DNA of 64,000 bases from NCBI GenBank assembly GCA_019155185.1, contig CM032800.1, positions 17,104,438-17,168,437 of the forward strand, given 5' to 3'. This document shows positions 1 to 9,914 of this stretch, one piece after another (within the stretch, counting starts at the first letter, position 1; each line of letters starts with the position of its first letter). The notes under the pieces were generated by a model. That model made no database searches. It was not told the origin of the DNA and saw only the letters and a list, made by a program, of their open reading frames with translations. Source of the DNA: Beaufortia kweichowensis (Eukaryota; Chordata; Actinopteri; Cypriniformes; Gastromyzontidae). The translations under genes were made by a program, and so were the position numbers.

Positions 1-1
1 T

Positions 2-1147
2 TTAGAGGACAAGGAAGTAATCAGAGAGTATAGAGAGCAGTTCAGCCAATGGCAGACCCTCCAGGATTTCTACAATTCACGAACACAGTGGTGGGAAATG
101 GTGAAGGAACGGACTGCACAGTTTTTTAAAAATATAGGGAAGGAGAGAAAAAGGAAGGCAAAAAGATGCATGTTGGGGCTGCAAAAAAGACTACAGAGAT
201 ATTTTAACCTTTTAAATAATGGTCTAGATTTTAGTGAGGAAATACAAGCGATAAAGAAAGAAATGTCAGCTCTGTCAGATACAGTAAGTAAAGGGATTTT
301 AATTAGAAGCAAAGAAAGAGACATTGAGGAAGGGGAAAAATGTACTAGATACTTTTTCAAAAAAATAATTTCACGAGGAGGTGCTATCACAGCTTTGAAA
401 TCTGAAGAAGGAGAAGAACACACAACAACAGGTATTTTAAAAAATATTGAAGCCTTTTATGACGATTTATACAGCACCAAAGAAATTCAAAATGACATAG
501 TCAGGGAAGTTTTAGAGTTTGTAGATAAGAACGTTAATAGCCACTGTGCGCTTTTATCCCAAGATTTTACTGTTTTAGAAATACACAAAGCTCTTAAAGG
601 TTTTAAACGGGGAAAGTCACCAGGAGCAGATGGACTTCCTTTAGAGTTTTATGTGACGTTTTGGGACATTTTAGCACACGACATATTGACTGTTTTTAAC
701 GAACTTGAGACCTTTGACAGACTTCCAGACAGTTTTAGAGTAGGGATAGTGACTTTACTTCATAAAAAAGGAGACAAGACTGACTTGAAGAACTGGAGAC
801 CAGTAACACTTTTAAACTTCGACGTAAAACTTTTTAGTAAGGTTTTAGCCTCACGGATGTCGACGGTTTTAGATGACATCATCCACCTGGATCAAGCCTG
901 TGCTGTGCCCGGGAGAAAGATCACGGACAGCCTAGTGCTGATCAGAGACGCCATCTGTTACGCGAGAGACAGAAATATTCGTTTAGTAGTCCTAAATTTA
1001 GATTTTGAGAAAGCTTTTGATCGGGTCTCGCACCAGTACCTTTTTCAGGTACTGCGAAAAATGGGATTTCCAGGGAGGTTCCTAACTTGGGTGGGATTGC
1101 TATACAAGGATGTATTCAGCAAAATGGGCACTTATCCAAAGCTGTAA
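2..1147 (+). pseudogene. Tx1/Keno-type LINE ORF2 fragment, copy A (reverse transcriptase, N-terminal half)
   Basis: The frame is open from the left edge to a stop at 1147, so the element began outside the window. After a basic linker between endonuclease and RT, the RT finger motifs appear: KRGKSPGADGLPLEFY (about 605-655), NWRPVTLLNFDVKLFSKV, and motif A LDFEKAFDRVSH near 1000, which holds the first catalytic Asp. A frameshift near 1137 ends the ORF. The next block, GCPLSPLLY, lies in another frame at about 1166-1190, where the LINE stops and a solo LTR fragment begins. The YADD motif and everything downstream are missing, so the copy is dead. The same linker phrase (QWQTLQDFY) occurs in copies B and C, which shows one family. 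The Tx1-clade assignment rests on these motifs and on the U2 junction of copy B. Confidence 0.88.
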
Positions 1148-1199
1148 ATATATGCAGCGGTCAGGGGTGTCCTTTATCTCCGCTCCTATACATAGTGAA

Positions 1200-2016
1200 A
1201 ATGAGGTGATGGCCCCTCGTCATTGGCCAAAGTGACCTAACGGAGGCGTGGTAGCTGTGCCTTTAAGACCGACATGAAGCGGACAACTCGTTGCTCAGAA
1301 ACTTGGAATCTATCCAACTTCATGGGACCTGCCCCTTCTTCAGGACAGACTTTCCGGCAACTTTACTTCAGCAGACTTCGACACTTCTCGCGAAACTTCG
1401 CTCTCAGAACGGACTTCGCGAATCCACCGGGACACTCTCTCTCTTTCTCTCCGCGCACCAGGATTCTTGTCGACGCAACTAACTGTTCAATGCAAGTATC
1501 ACAATTCAACAGCGCTTAAGCACTGCCCCTTGGCTACCAAGGTGAATTTTTGTAGAGAAAACCCGGTGGTTGTGTCCTGCTGATTTAATGTGCCACTCTT
1601 TACTCTGATTTTTTCTATGCTTTCTCTTGTATGCGTGTGTATGTGTTTATGTTAGTTAATCGGTATCGTATTTCAGTAGCTTAGTCAATAAATATTCATT
1701 TGTATTCACTCATGATTATCTCTGCTTAACTGTCTCTTAAACTGTGCGATACTGTTACCGGCTCTATATGTATTACTGTATTGGGCATGGACTGTTGTTA
1801 ATCAAGGCCAGAAGAATAATGCGTTTATTGCACCAGGTAATGCTACAAAATACATATAGTTAATAATCTTTATCTGTAAGTATTTCCATTTGAGCCACAA
1901 ATAATTATAACCTGAAACTGAACAGTGTTTTAAATAACACCGTCCTAGTTTCACTACATAACTAGTGGAGATGCTGGGGAGTGTTTAAATAACACCATCC
2001 CCACAGAATCACTACA
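1200..2016 (+). mobile_element. Partial solo LTR, family Y (copy Y1)
   Basis: This stretch aligns by eye with about 31123-31955, the distal half of the complete solo LTR Y2 inside ERV-B. Shared features include the phrase AGCTGTGCCTTTAAGACC, an AATAAA at 1687-1692 and the terminus ending CACTACA at 2016. It has no ORF of note. Its 5' half is missing and I see no target duplication, so it is a truncated copy. It lies between the ORF2 piece of LINE copy A and the 5' leader of LINE copy C. The TAAGGTAAGC immediately after it is LINE leader, as seen again near 19733. Confidence 0.8.
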
Positions 2017-2095
2017 TAAGGTAAGCCTGATTTTATCTTGTTTTTGCTGGTTTTAGCTCTTTTAGTGTTTGTGTTTGGCTGTTGGTGCCTCCGCG

Positions 2096-2329
2096 ATGTC
2101 AGCTGCTCGGGCTGGCTTGCGGAGGCACCACAGTGTGCGTTTCTTATTTCTAGAAAAAGATGGCAAGCTCCTTCAAATGTCTCGTTTAGATTTTTCAAGA
2201 CAATTAATTCAGAATACCATAGAGTTTACACCCCAAGATTTGAATTGCATTCTGTCCCTGCCTTTTAACAGAGGCTTTGATGTGAGCTTCAGAAATACCG
2301 CTTTGTTAACTGAATTTTGGTGCAAGTAG
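2096..2329 (+). pseudogene. LINE ORF1 N-terminal remnant (copy C)
   Basis: The ATG at 2096 opens [16 protein letters not shown], a basic N-terminus shared with the ORF1 that starts at 19806 in copy E, which fixes the start. The reading continues to a stop at 2329. The homologous protein carries on in copy E through a segment with [12 protein letters not shown]. In copy C that segment is recognisable at about 2395-2530 but in shifted frames. Tx1-type ORF1 proteins are nucleic-acid-binding chaperones with C-terminal zinc knuckles, and this is the knuckle-free N-terminal half. It is decayed and cannot make a full ORF1 protein. Confidence 0.75.
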
Positions 2330-2598
2330 GATACTAATGAAACCCAGTTCTCCCTGTTTAAATTTGAGAAACTAACTGACAATACACACAAAGTTGTTGT
2401 TGTTAGGATGTTTAATGAGACTGTCAGTGGAGAGTACATTTGTTCATGGTTGAGCAGATTTTGAACTGTTAAAAGCCGGGCTACGAAGGTGGTGGATGAA
2501 TATGGTATTTGGAACTGTTCTTGGAGGGTCCCCATTCAACAATGGCAAGACCCACAAGGCTACCAAGGCCTAAGTACATCTGCCATCAATGATAGTTC

Positions 2599-2877
2599 TT
2601 GGTGAAAGCAGGGGCTACATTCACTACCAAGGAATGCCCAAACTGTGCCACAGGTGAGGCTTGTAACAAAGTATTTTGTAAAAAATGCAGAGAAATTGGG
2701 CATACTTTTGAAGAGTGTCCCAATGGCAGAAAGTGCAACATCTGTGGAGATTCAAACCATCTCTACAGAGATTGCCCAAGGTCTTTTGCCAACAAAATGG
2801 CTGCCACAAACATGGAAAACATAGTAAATGAGGAGACGGAGCTTGACATTTTGAAGTTTCCTGCCAAACACTACTAG
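2599..2877 (+). pseudogene. LINE ORF1 zinc-knuckle segment (copy C)
   Basis: The 92-residue frame holds two CCHC knuckles of the C-x2-C-x4-H-x4-C type: [14 protein letters not shown] and [15 protein letters not shown] degenerate cysteine cluster ([10 protein letters not shown]) precedes them, where copy F has a third knuckle. CCHC knuckles in LINE ORF1 proteins bind the element RNA. The segment is separated from the ORF1 N-terminus by frame breaks. Downstream (2878-3120) is Lys/Glu-rich ORF1 tail in other frames. Confidence 0.8.
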
Positions 2878-3123
2878 TGGTGGAAATGGAAACGAGGAGG
2901 CGGAGATAGGCCAAGCTAACCAAATAATTTTACAGGAACATGACAAGGTATCAAACAAGAAAGTAGTAAAAGAATCACAAAACAGTCAACAGGAACAAGA
3001 AATAGAAAAATCTGTTGATAAACTCCCATGCGCTCAATTGAAAAGAAAAAGGGGCATTATTTCACCCCAAGCAAAGGAAATGGACAAAAGAGATAGGGTG
3101 GCGGAGATAGGCCAAGCTAACCA

Positions 3124-3642
3124 AATCATTGAGATTGTGAGAGCCATGAGCAAGAATGTTAAAAAGGCATGATGCATAAAAATCATAAACAATAAAATGG
3201 GGTTAAAATTTTACCTTATTAAAAAATATAAATTTCTTGTGAAACAGATTCTTCCCTAATCCCTATTAACAAAGGATCAGGGTGTTCAACCTGTTTATCC
3301 CTAGAGCTGCCCTGGGCTGCTCTAGGGGTGGATGCTTTAAGCTCAATTGATAAGAAGGAAATTTCGTTTGGAGAATGTATTGGGAAGATTCTGTTCAGAT
3401 CTCCTGATGAGGAAGAATCTATGACAGAATCTAATCTAGAGCAGCCCAGGGCAGCTCTAGGGATAAACAGGTTGAACACCCTGATCCTTTGTTAATAGGG
3501 ATTAGGGAAGAATCTGTTTCACAAGAAATTTATATTTTTTAATAAGGTAAAATTTTAACCCCATTTTATTGTTTTTTATGATTTTTATGCATCATGCCTT
3601 TTAAACATTCTTGCTCATGGCTCTCACAATCTCAATGATTAA
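3124..3642 (+). repeat. Inverted duplication (about 200-bp arms, about 110-bp spacer) across the ORF1/ORF2 junction
   Basis: The left arm (3124-3325) is the near-perfect reverse complement of the right arm (3436-3642). Only small differences are visible, such as run lengths near the AACAATAAAATGG stretch. The right arm is the native orientation, because it contains the ORF2 start and matches Keno fragments at 46793 and 47823. The left arm is therefore the inverted copy. The inner edge CTAGAGC...GCTCTAG is itself palindromic. Transcripts across it would form a long fold-back. Confidence 0.9.
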
Positions 3643-4473
3643 TGTAAGAAGTGTGAGAGTCACCCTAAGAGCACAAAATGTTTTATCCCATTTAAAAACT
3701 TTCAATTCAGACATCTTTATTTTACAAGAGTGTGGTTTGCCTTTTAGTGATACCTATAGGAAGTGGGAAGAGATGTGGAATGTGGGACCATCTATATGGA
3801 GTGGCTCCAACTTTAATAGAAATGACGGTGTTGCTATTTTAATCAACAACCCAAACATCTCAGTAAAGGGTAGCACTGTGATGAGAGAAGGATGGGCACT
3901 TTTAGCCAACCTGACCTTTTTAAATAGGTATTTTAACATCCTAAATGTATATTTTAGAAGAATTCCTTTAATTTTAGCCATGGATTTTAACTGTGTTTTA
4001 AACAAGAACGATAGAAAAGGTATAGGAGATGATTTTAGGGAATACAAAACATCATTATTGCAGCACATAGTACGAGATTTTAATTTAAAGGACCGTTTTA
4101 AAACAGTGCATTCCAGAGTGGAGGGCTATGTGGTGTGGGTGGTGATAGTCTATGCGAGAGGCTTGGTTACTATGTTTTTACCAGAGATTGCTTGCTGACG
4201 GATGCTACATTAAATACCCTTTTCTTTTCAGAGCACGTGATGCTATCCTGCACCTTTTCACTCACTTCGGGTGCGACTGTAGGAAGAGGTCTGTGGAAGC
4301 TAAACTGCTCTCTGTTACAAGAAGAAGAAATAGTTAGAAAGTACAGAGAGCAGTACAGCCAATGGCAGACCCTTCAGGACTTCTACGAATCACGGGCACA
4401 CTGGTGGGAGATGGTGAAGAGAAGGACTAAGACATATTTTAAACTAGGAGGGAGAAAGAAAAAAGAAAAATGA
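3611..4473 (+). pseudogene. LINE ORF2 endonuclease and RT linker (copy C)
   Basis: The frame 3611-4198 opens with an AP-endonuclease-like N-terminus: SMINVRSVRV, then DIFILQECGLPFSD (the Glu of the metal site), then NDGVAILINN and LAMDFNCVLN, which contains the Asp-x-Asn pair. Near 4130 the reading shifts to the frame 4135-4473, which holds FTRDCLLTDATLNTLFFSEHV, the end of the endonuclease with the final His, then the linker QWQTLQDFYES. The nuclease nicks target DNA for target-primed reverse transcription. At least one frameshift and an internal shortening after FNILNVYF make it inactive. RT is absent. Confidence 0.83.
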
Positions 4474-4498
4474 AGAAGGCGTATGGTAAAGGGAAAAT

Positions 4499-4829
4499 GT
4501 ATTCAATAGTTCAATAGTATTAATCATTATAACAGTATTAATCATTATTTGCTTTCATATATTCTCGCGTGCTTGTGTAAAATGCTTACTAGTGGAAATT
4601 TACCCAGGAGGGAAAAGGACCAGTGTAACCATATATGGAATGCGCTATCTTAGGTCAAAGTGCCCTAAGCACTCCAAGTATGTCTGTGCAGACTTAGCAG
4701 AAAAGCAGGAGATAACCATGACCAAGTATGGGAGAAGGTGCCCACCGGTCTGGGCTGCTAACCTTGGAGAGATGCTGCAGCTGTCCACGACCGTCAAAGA
4801 AGAAGACTTTAAATATTAAGTGTTTGTAG
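4499..4829 (+). repeat. ERV-A 5' LTR, first part (U3)
   Basis: It starts TGTATTCA directly after TAAAGGGAAAA. It matches 16531-16784 over most of its length, for example the shared phrase GGAAATTTACCCAGGAGGG, with a small deletion near its start relative to the 3' copy. It is interrupted at 4829 by the X1 solo LTR. The duplicated target GTAG (4826-4829 and 6348-6351) marks the break, and the LTR resumes at 6352. Confidence 0.8.
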
Positions 4830-6347
4830 TGTCGTGGCACGGGGCTGCTAGACATGTGTACATATGAGGGCAAAAGAACGCCCAATTCGTAATACACTAT
4901 ATTCTAACCACACAGAGCTGACTACGCCACCTTGGGACTTTCACCCAAGGATTCAAAGCACAAAGGCAATTCACAGATTCGTGATGCTAATGGGCTCAGA
5001 GACACTGAATTTATAATATAAAAATACTTTATTACACACGAGATTTTACATAACTCGACACAGCAACCAGTCACATCTTAAAAAGAGGAAGGAGACATTA
5101 CTCTGAATGAGATTATATATAAAAACAATGATCATGTAAACATTCAGAGAGTAAATACATACAAAGACACTTATTAAAACATTATGTAGGAATGGCAATG
5201 GGCCAGAATTTGCAGATATTACCTGAGGCAAGGGGTCTAGGGCTTACCAACCAATACAAAACTGGCATCAAACCCTCGTGAAATCCACATACATCCAAGA
5301 GATCACAGCAAGTCACAGCACACATACTCACAAGTGCTTAGTATGTCACACAGTGAGAGAAATACCACCACCACAATCGTGAGTTAGCCTTCCACTCTGG
5401 TGCCCAGGCCCTGCCAAAAGAAAAAGACATATGAATCCAGAAGCACAATAACTCCGGGGAAACCCCACTAGAGTTCAGTACCAAACAGACACTTCGAAAA
5501 TGAGAAAACAAAAGAACAATTTATAACAAGAAGCCAATAAGATGGTTTAAGCAGGGTACTCTAGATCAAATAATTATTAAACCACAATGGCCATATTCAA
5601 TCAACCACTATGGAGGTTTAACACACGCTCATGACACAATTGGCTTCACACATTTCAACAAACAATTAAACGAACACAGCATTCACAAAAGAACAGCAAT
5701 GACTCAAAGTAACAATAATTCACACAAATATTAACAAAAGTTTGCACTTAATAAAAATAACCAATGAAACGAAACAAAAAAAAGAAAACCCTATCAAAGA
5801 AACAAACAGAACGACTCAAAAAGAAACTAAATACTAAATTTATATGAAATGAAACGGCAAGACTCGCATTAGCTGGCGCACTAGGGTGCAACCGGCAGAG
5901 AGGAAAGAACCACAATCGTCCAAGACAGAGCGCAGAGCCCACTTGATTAGAAGCCCATGAATAAAGCTTTACTTCACGCCCCCGAATCCATACAGATTGG
6001 TACAGGCACACGATCAGTAAATAACCACCGGAGACAAAACACCGGAGAGAAAATCACGGGAGAGCGACGACAACCGCAAAGGAACACACTCGTCCTTGAT
6101 GTCCACAAGCAAATACGTCGCTTCAATAAGCACAATGTCGACAGGTCCCAGCCGGACCACACAACCGCAACGCCGGCCCAAAGTCAGCGTGCGTGAACCA
6201 AACCGTGGCACGTCGATGACATCAACAGTCCAACAAGAATGACGTCAATCAACAAGAACACTTCCCTTTTTATACTACCCGGGTACCCCTCCCACGAGCC
6301 GAACCTCCAATTACAAAAGCAGGATGATAAGTGTTCATCCTACTACA
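4830..6347 (-). mobile_element. Solo LTR, family X (copy X1), inserted in the ERV-A 5' LTR
   Basis: The boundaries are TGTCGTGG (4830) and CTACTACA (6347), flanked by the 4-bp target duplication GTAG. Read on the minus strand it has a TATA box (TATAAAAAGG, 6263-6275), a long non-coding body with intron-like GT/AG edges (TTTTGGCAGGGCCTGG near 5410), and a polyadenylation signal (AATAAA complement at 5028-5033). It also holds the motif GGTGGCGTAGTC (complement of 4920-4931), shared with X2 and X3. No long ORF is convincing. A promoter near one end and a poly(A) signal near the other fit an LTR with a very long R region. The parent internal region is not in this window. Confidence 0.78.
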
Positions 6348-6351
6348 GTAG

Positions 6352-6556
6352 GGAAAGGGGGTTCTTCTGTTGTATTGCTCGATGGGTGAACTCCTAGGAT
6401 TGTATAAATAGGGACAGATTCTCTGATTCTCAGAGCTCTGCATATCTTCTTCAAATGTAAAACTTAGCTAGAGATGATTGTTTAATAAATAATTGGAAGA
6501 CATAACCTGAGTCTTCCTTCCATGCAGAATTGAGGAATTAAATGCCAAGTCCAACA
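6352..6556 (+). promoter_or_regulatory. ERV-A 5' LTR, second part: TATA box, R and U5
   Basis: A TATA box, TATAAATA, lies at 6403-6410. A poly(A) signal AATAAA lies at 6484-6489. The LTR ends in CCAACA at 6556, three bases before the primer-binding site. The spacing of about 75 bases between TATA and AATAAA gives a short R. This would be the proviral promoter. The U3 upstream is interrupted by X1, so native enhancer spacing is lost. Confidence 0.8.
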
Positions 6557-6559
6557 ATT

Positions 6560-6580
6560 TGGTGACCCCGACGTGATTTG
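6560..6580 (+). promoter_or_regulatory. Primer-binding site complementary to tRNA-Trp
   Basis: The 21 bases starting TGGTGACCCCGACGTG are a perfect complement of the 3' end of vertebrate tRNA-Trp, including the added CCA, as I recall that tRNA. The site begins three bases after the LTR end (CAACA then ATT). This is where minus-strand DNA synthesis would start, and it fixes both the LTR boundary and the provirus orientation. tRNA-Trp priming is known in avian alpharetroviruses; fish epsilonretroviruses are usually described with other primers. Confidence 0.88.
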
Positions 6581-7533
6581 GGAAAAAGGAGGAGACTGGA
6601 CAGCGGATGGACTCTTTCTGACATTAAGAGGCGCCTCACAAAATTAAAAGATAAGCAGAAAACCTGTTATAATCAAATTTCTGCTATTGGCTATAACTAA
6701 ATTATTATTGTCAGAAAAGGGAATGTAAGTTGTATAGTAAAATTGTATAAACATTTGAAGAAAATATCCTTGTAAATATAGACCGGTAAAATAGTAAGAG
6801 GATACTGTATTCCTACGAATTAGTCGTGAAAGAGTTTTTGAAACTGATAGGAAAAAGGTTGAGTGTGACGAGTAAACGGTAGGCAAAATGGTAACGAAGA
6901 TGTCTCCATGAACTAGTCATGGGAGAAAAATAATTGTTTTTTTAGCGGCTAGACAATTTAAAGGATACCACGACTGGGTCGTGATGAACAAAGGAGCCTG
7001 AGGGCTGGGACCCCGTATCACTGATGAGTGGTCAAAATTACTGGGTGATGAGCCCCGGGAGCCTGGCTTTACTCCCAGAAAAAAACCTGCGATTGATGAA
7101 TGCAGAAGACTAATGATAGTATTTGAGATACCCGTATAAAGAGGTACGGATGATTATGAAGAGTCACACAAGAGACACAAGATACCCGTATAAAGAGATA
7201 CGGATGGTTGAGATACCCGTATAAAGAAGTACGGATGGTTATGAGAAGAGAATAAAGAGATATAAGAGAATAAAGATGAAAGTGAAAAAGCGCATATGAA
7301 AATCCTTGCAAGTGTATATTGTGTAAAATTTGATGAACATTAAGTGATTAATACATGTATATGTGTGATTTGTTTTTATGCAGTTGAAGTATTACTGTGT
7401 TTATTGTGTGCAGTTAACTTGTTGTGCGTTTTGCTGTAAAAATTGCTTTGTTGTGTGAACACAGAGGTTAGGAGTACGGTGTATTTTTGGAGTCAGATAA
7501 GAGAGGGACAATATGATAAAGAATGTGAGGAGT
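6581..7533 (+). other. ERV-A leader (non-coding, hairpin-rich)
   Basis: About 950 bases lie between the PBS and the first gag ATG without a supported gene. The stretch carries short perfect hairpins (see 6815-7237) and is otherwise A/T-rich. In retroviruses this interval holds the packaging signal and major splice donor. I cannot single out the donor with confidence. Confidence 0.6.
6815..7237 (+). repeat. ERV-A leader hairpin array
   Basis: Class 1 hairpins: ACGA/ATTAG/TCGT (6815-6827), CCATGA/ACTAG/TCATGG (6907-6923) and CACGA/CTGGG/TCGTG (6968-6982). All have a five-base loop closed by GA...TC on different stems. A further hairpin is ATCAC/TGATGA/GTGGT (7017-7032). Class 3: three copies of a 26-bp unit (7127-7152, 7181-7206, 7212-7237), each forming CCGTA/TAAAGAGR/TACGG. 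Repeated stem-loops with common loops suggest a protein-recognised RNA region. Confidence 0.75.
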
Positions 7534-8401
7534 ATGGGACATGTGGTCCATCAGAATAAAAAGTCAGTGGGATGAAGCTGTAGAACAGGCATTAAGTGGA
7601 ATAAAGGGAAAGGAGAGAAAAGAAACGGAGGAAAACATGAGAAAAATGTATGAGGAGATTAAAGAGGAGGGAAAATTTGCTGACAATAGTCTGATTATTC
7701 TCTCTAAATGGGCAGACAAATTTGAGAAAAAATGGATGGGGAAATTAAGCGAGGCTGAGAAAAAAGAAGCTGAGAGTAACTGGAAAACAAAAAGTGTGTT
7801 TAAAAAAGAGGTGAAAAATGCAAATGGTAAATTCAGATTGTGGCATACAATTACTTTGGCTTCGGCAGCACTTGAGCGTGTCAAAGAGCGGAAGTTGAAT
7901 GAGCAAAGGCAGAAGCAGCGAGAGAAGGCACACGAGGCAACGCCTCTGAGAAAGAGGGAGGGGTCTAGTGTTGAGCCCTCCGCCCCACCTCCTTATGAGA
8001 TGGGAGGGGGAGCACAGCAGCGGCAGCGCAGCACTGTACAGGCTCCGTTGTGTAATGTGAAAGGAGTACAGCTAGAAATGGAACAATTACAAGACGAAGA
8101 TTATGAAAGTTTTATAACAAGGAGTGTAGCAAGCAGACATACAGATGAGGATGAGAGACATGGTAAAATAGCGAGTGTAGAACAAATAATGTATGATAGA
8201 CAAATGCAAAACCTACCCCAAGGACAGGGAGTGTGTGAAGCAGCTGTGCCCCTGAATGCAATGGAAGAGTATCAAATTCAATTAGAAAAACGCAGACTGG
8301 AGGTGTTGAAAGAGGCTCAAGAGAATATGGCTAGATTCAGGGAAGAACAGAAAAGATTGAAGAAGGAAACAGATAAAAAAAGCAGTGAATGTGGCGATTG
8401 A
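7534..8401 (+). pseudogene. gag: ERV-A gag, matrix region
   Basis: The ATG at 7534 opens MGHVVHQNKK. Its Gly2 is a plausible N-myristoylation site, but that frame stops after 14 codons. A one-base shift joins the frame read from 7541, which runs to a stop at 8401. That frame is helical and Lys/Glu-rich (SGIKGKERKETEENMRKMYEE), then has overlapping late-domain motifs PSAPPPY (7976-7996) that would recruit TSG101 and NEDD4-type ligases for budding. It ends in a long charged coiled-coil stretch (YQIQLEKRRLEVLKEAQENM). Matrix directs Gag to the membrane. The frameshift after the start makes it inactive. Confidence 0.8.
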
Positions 8402-9420
8402 GATCACAATCAAACCCAAATTTAAATACGCAGTCAACTCCTGGTGAACATAATGATGAAAGGGAGGGGGATATGGACTTTGACCTTCCCCTTTTAGACT
8501 CCCTCACCACCACCAGCTTCCCATGTTGATTAAAAATGACAGATTCTATTATCAACCTTTCTCATTTACTGATAAGGGCGCCCTAATTGCTAAATTGACA
8601 CATATTACAGAGGGTGGTGGAAAATGGCTGAATAAAGTGTTGTCAATGACACAAGGACAGAGCTTAGCCTTGGGAGATATGAGAGCATTGGTGAGTGAAG
8701 TTGCAGGAGCAAACATATTGTTAAATATAGAGAGAGATGCGGGCACCATGTTGCATGCTGATGATGAATTGTACTCCCGAGTATCAACAATTTTTGGAAG
8801 TGCAGTTAGGAAACAGTTTCCTGCACCACCTGGGGCTATACATAATATTAAATTTATTCCTAAACAGGGTTAAACGCCTGCAGCTTTTTTGTTAAGATGT
8901 AAGGAAGAATGGGAGTCACACACAGGTCAGCATGCTCATGCTACTGAAACACATGAAAGTATGTTCAGGGCTGCTGTATTGGCACACCAAAAACTGTACA
9001 AGATAGCATGAAGGCTAACCCAGACATTCCAGGTAGTACCACTTAAACATGGGAAAGACACCTAGTTCATCATATGACTTTGGCTCAGGAGGAGGCTGAA
9101 GGTAAGAATTCAGAGTTAGAAGAGCTTAAGGTACAATTGTTGAAGTTACAGGTAGGAAAGGCCAGACAGGAGGTTAATGAGGCAAAAGCAAAAGGCAAAT
9201 CTAAACAGTTGGTACAGACAGATAAAGAAGAAGAACAAGGCACATGGGACACACAAGCACAGTATGCACCTCAAACATATACACCACAATACAGAGGAGG
9301 CATTATGGGCCGTGGGGGTTTCCGTGGTGGATATGGGGGGGCAGTACCTGTGCTACAACTGCGGCAAACCAGGCCATTTTGCATGAAACTGCCGAGCAGG
9401 GTAACAAGACCGTCCACAGA
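8402..9420 (+). pseudogene. gag: ERV-A gag, capsid and nucleocapsid
   Basis: The segment 8523-8873 reads as capsid helices (TEGGGKWLNKVLSMTQGQSL). An in-frame TAA at 8871 is followed in the same frame by TPAAFLLRCKEEWESHTG, a major-homology-region-like motif. Stops and shifts follow to about 9073. From 9074 a coiled coil leads to an RGG box (GRGGFRGGYGG) and a single CCHC knuckle, CYNCGKPGHFA-stop-NC (9351-9392), whose third spacer contains a TGA. Capsid builds the core and nucleocapsid packages the genome. The stop inside the knuckle and several frameshifts show decay. Confidence 0.8.
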
Positions 9421-9589
9421 GTGGAGGATTCGGCAGAGGCAGAGGCATTCACATGGCACCTGGAGCTTCAGCGGTTCCAAGAGGGCCTCCTCAACCCACT
9501 CAGTACCCAGTCTGGGGCAGAGATGGTGAGGAGGAAGAAACCTACTGACGATGCCCACAGAGAGACCACAGTCGGGCACTGGCGGAGCC

Positions 9590-9914
9590 TAGACTGATTA
9601 TAGAGGTCAACAAAGACCGTCTGGACTTTTTAGTGGATACTGGGGCCACTCGCTCCACTTTGATCATTGACATTGACAAAAAAGACATTTCATCCAAAAC
9701 AGTGGAGGTTATGGGTTTCTCTGGGGTTTGTGAAAGACCATTTTCTAAACCATTGCCAGTGGCTGCTGGCCATCAAAGACTTTCACATGCTTTCTTACCC
9801 TCCCGTAAGGCACCAGTGAACCTGCTGGGCCGAGATTTATTGATTAAGCTGGGGCATCCATTCTGTGCACCCCGGAGGGGGTACTGCTCACCCTTCCACA
9901 AGGGCAAACTGTGA
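9590..9914 (+). pseudogene. pro: ERV-A protease
   Basis: The frame reads LDFLVDTGATRSTL with the active-site Asp at 9636, in the retropepsin DTGA form. It ends with PVNLLGRDLLIKLG, the usual second signature (LLGR-D-hh). The length of about 100 residues suits one subunit of the homodimer that matures Gag-Pol. The frame ends at 9914, where a shift leads into the 2H-like segment. The frame before it (stop at 9597) differs, so the original gag/pro junction is not readable here, unlike in ERV-B. Confidence 0.82.

Larger units (their letters stand above)
2017..4488 (+). mobile_element. Tx1/Keno-type LINE copy C (partial, with inverted duplication)
   Basis: The order is leader remnant, ORF1 start (2096), ORF1 zinc knuckles (2599-2877), an inter-ORF region carrying an inverted duplication (3124-3642), ORF2 endonuclease (3611-4198) and the start of the RT linker (to 4473). 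The element stops at about 4485, where the homologous position in copy A continues into RT. There a polypurine tract and LTR of ERV-A type begin. Frameshifts and stops are present in both ORFs. A 27-bp direct repeat (about 2900-2926 and 3102-3128) precedes the left arm of the inverted repeat. Confidence 0.82.

Noticed and set aside
3219..3479. Minus-strand 86-codon ORF
   Set aside because: It lies within the inverted duplication and is a shadow of LINE inter-ORF sequence.
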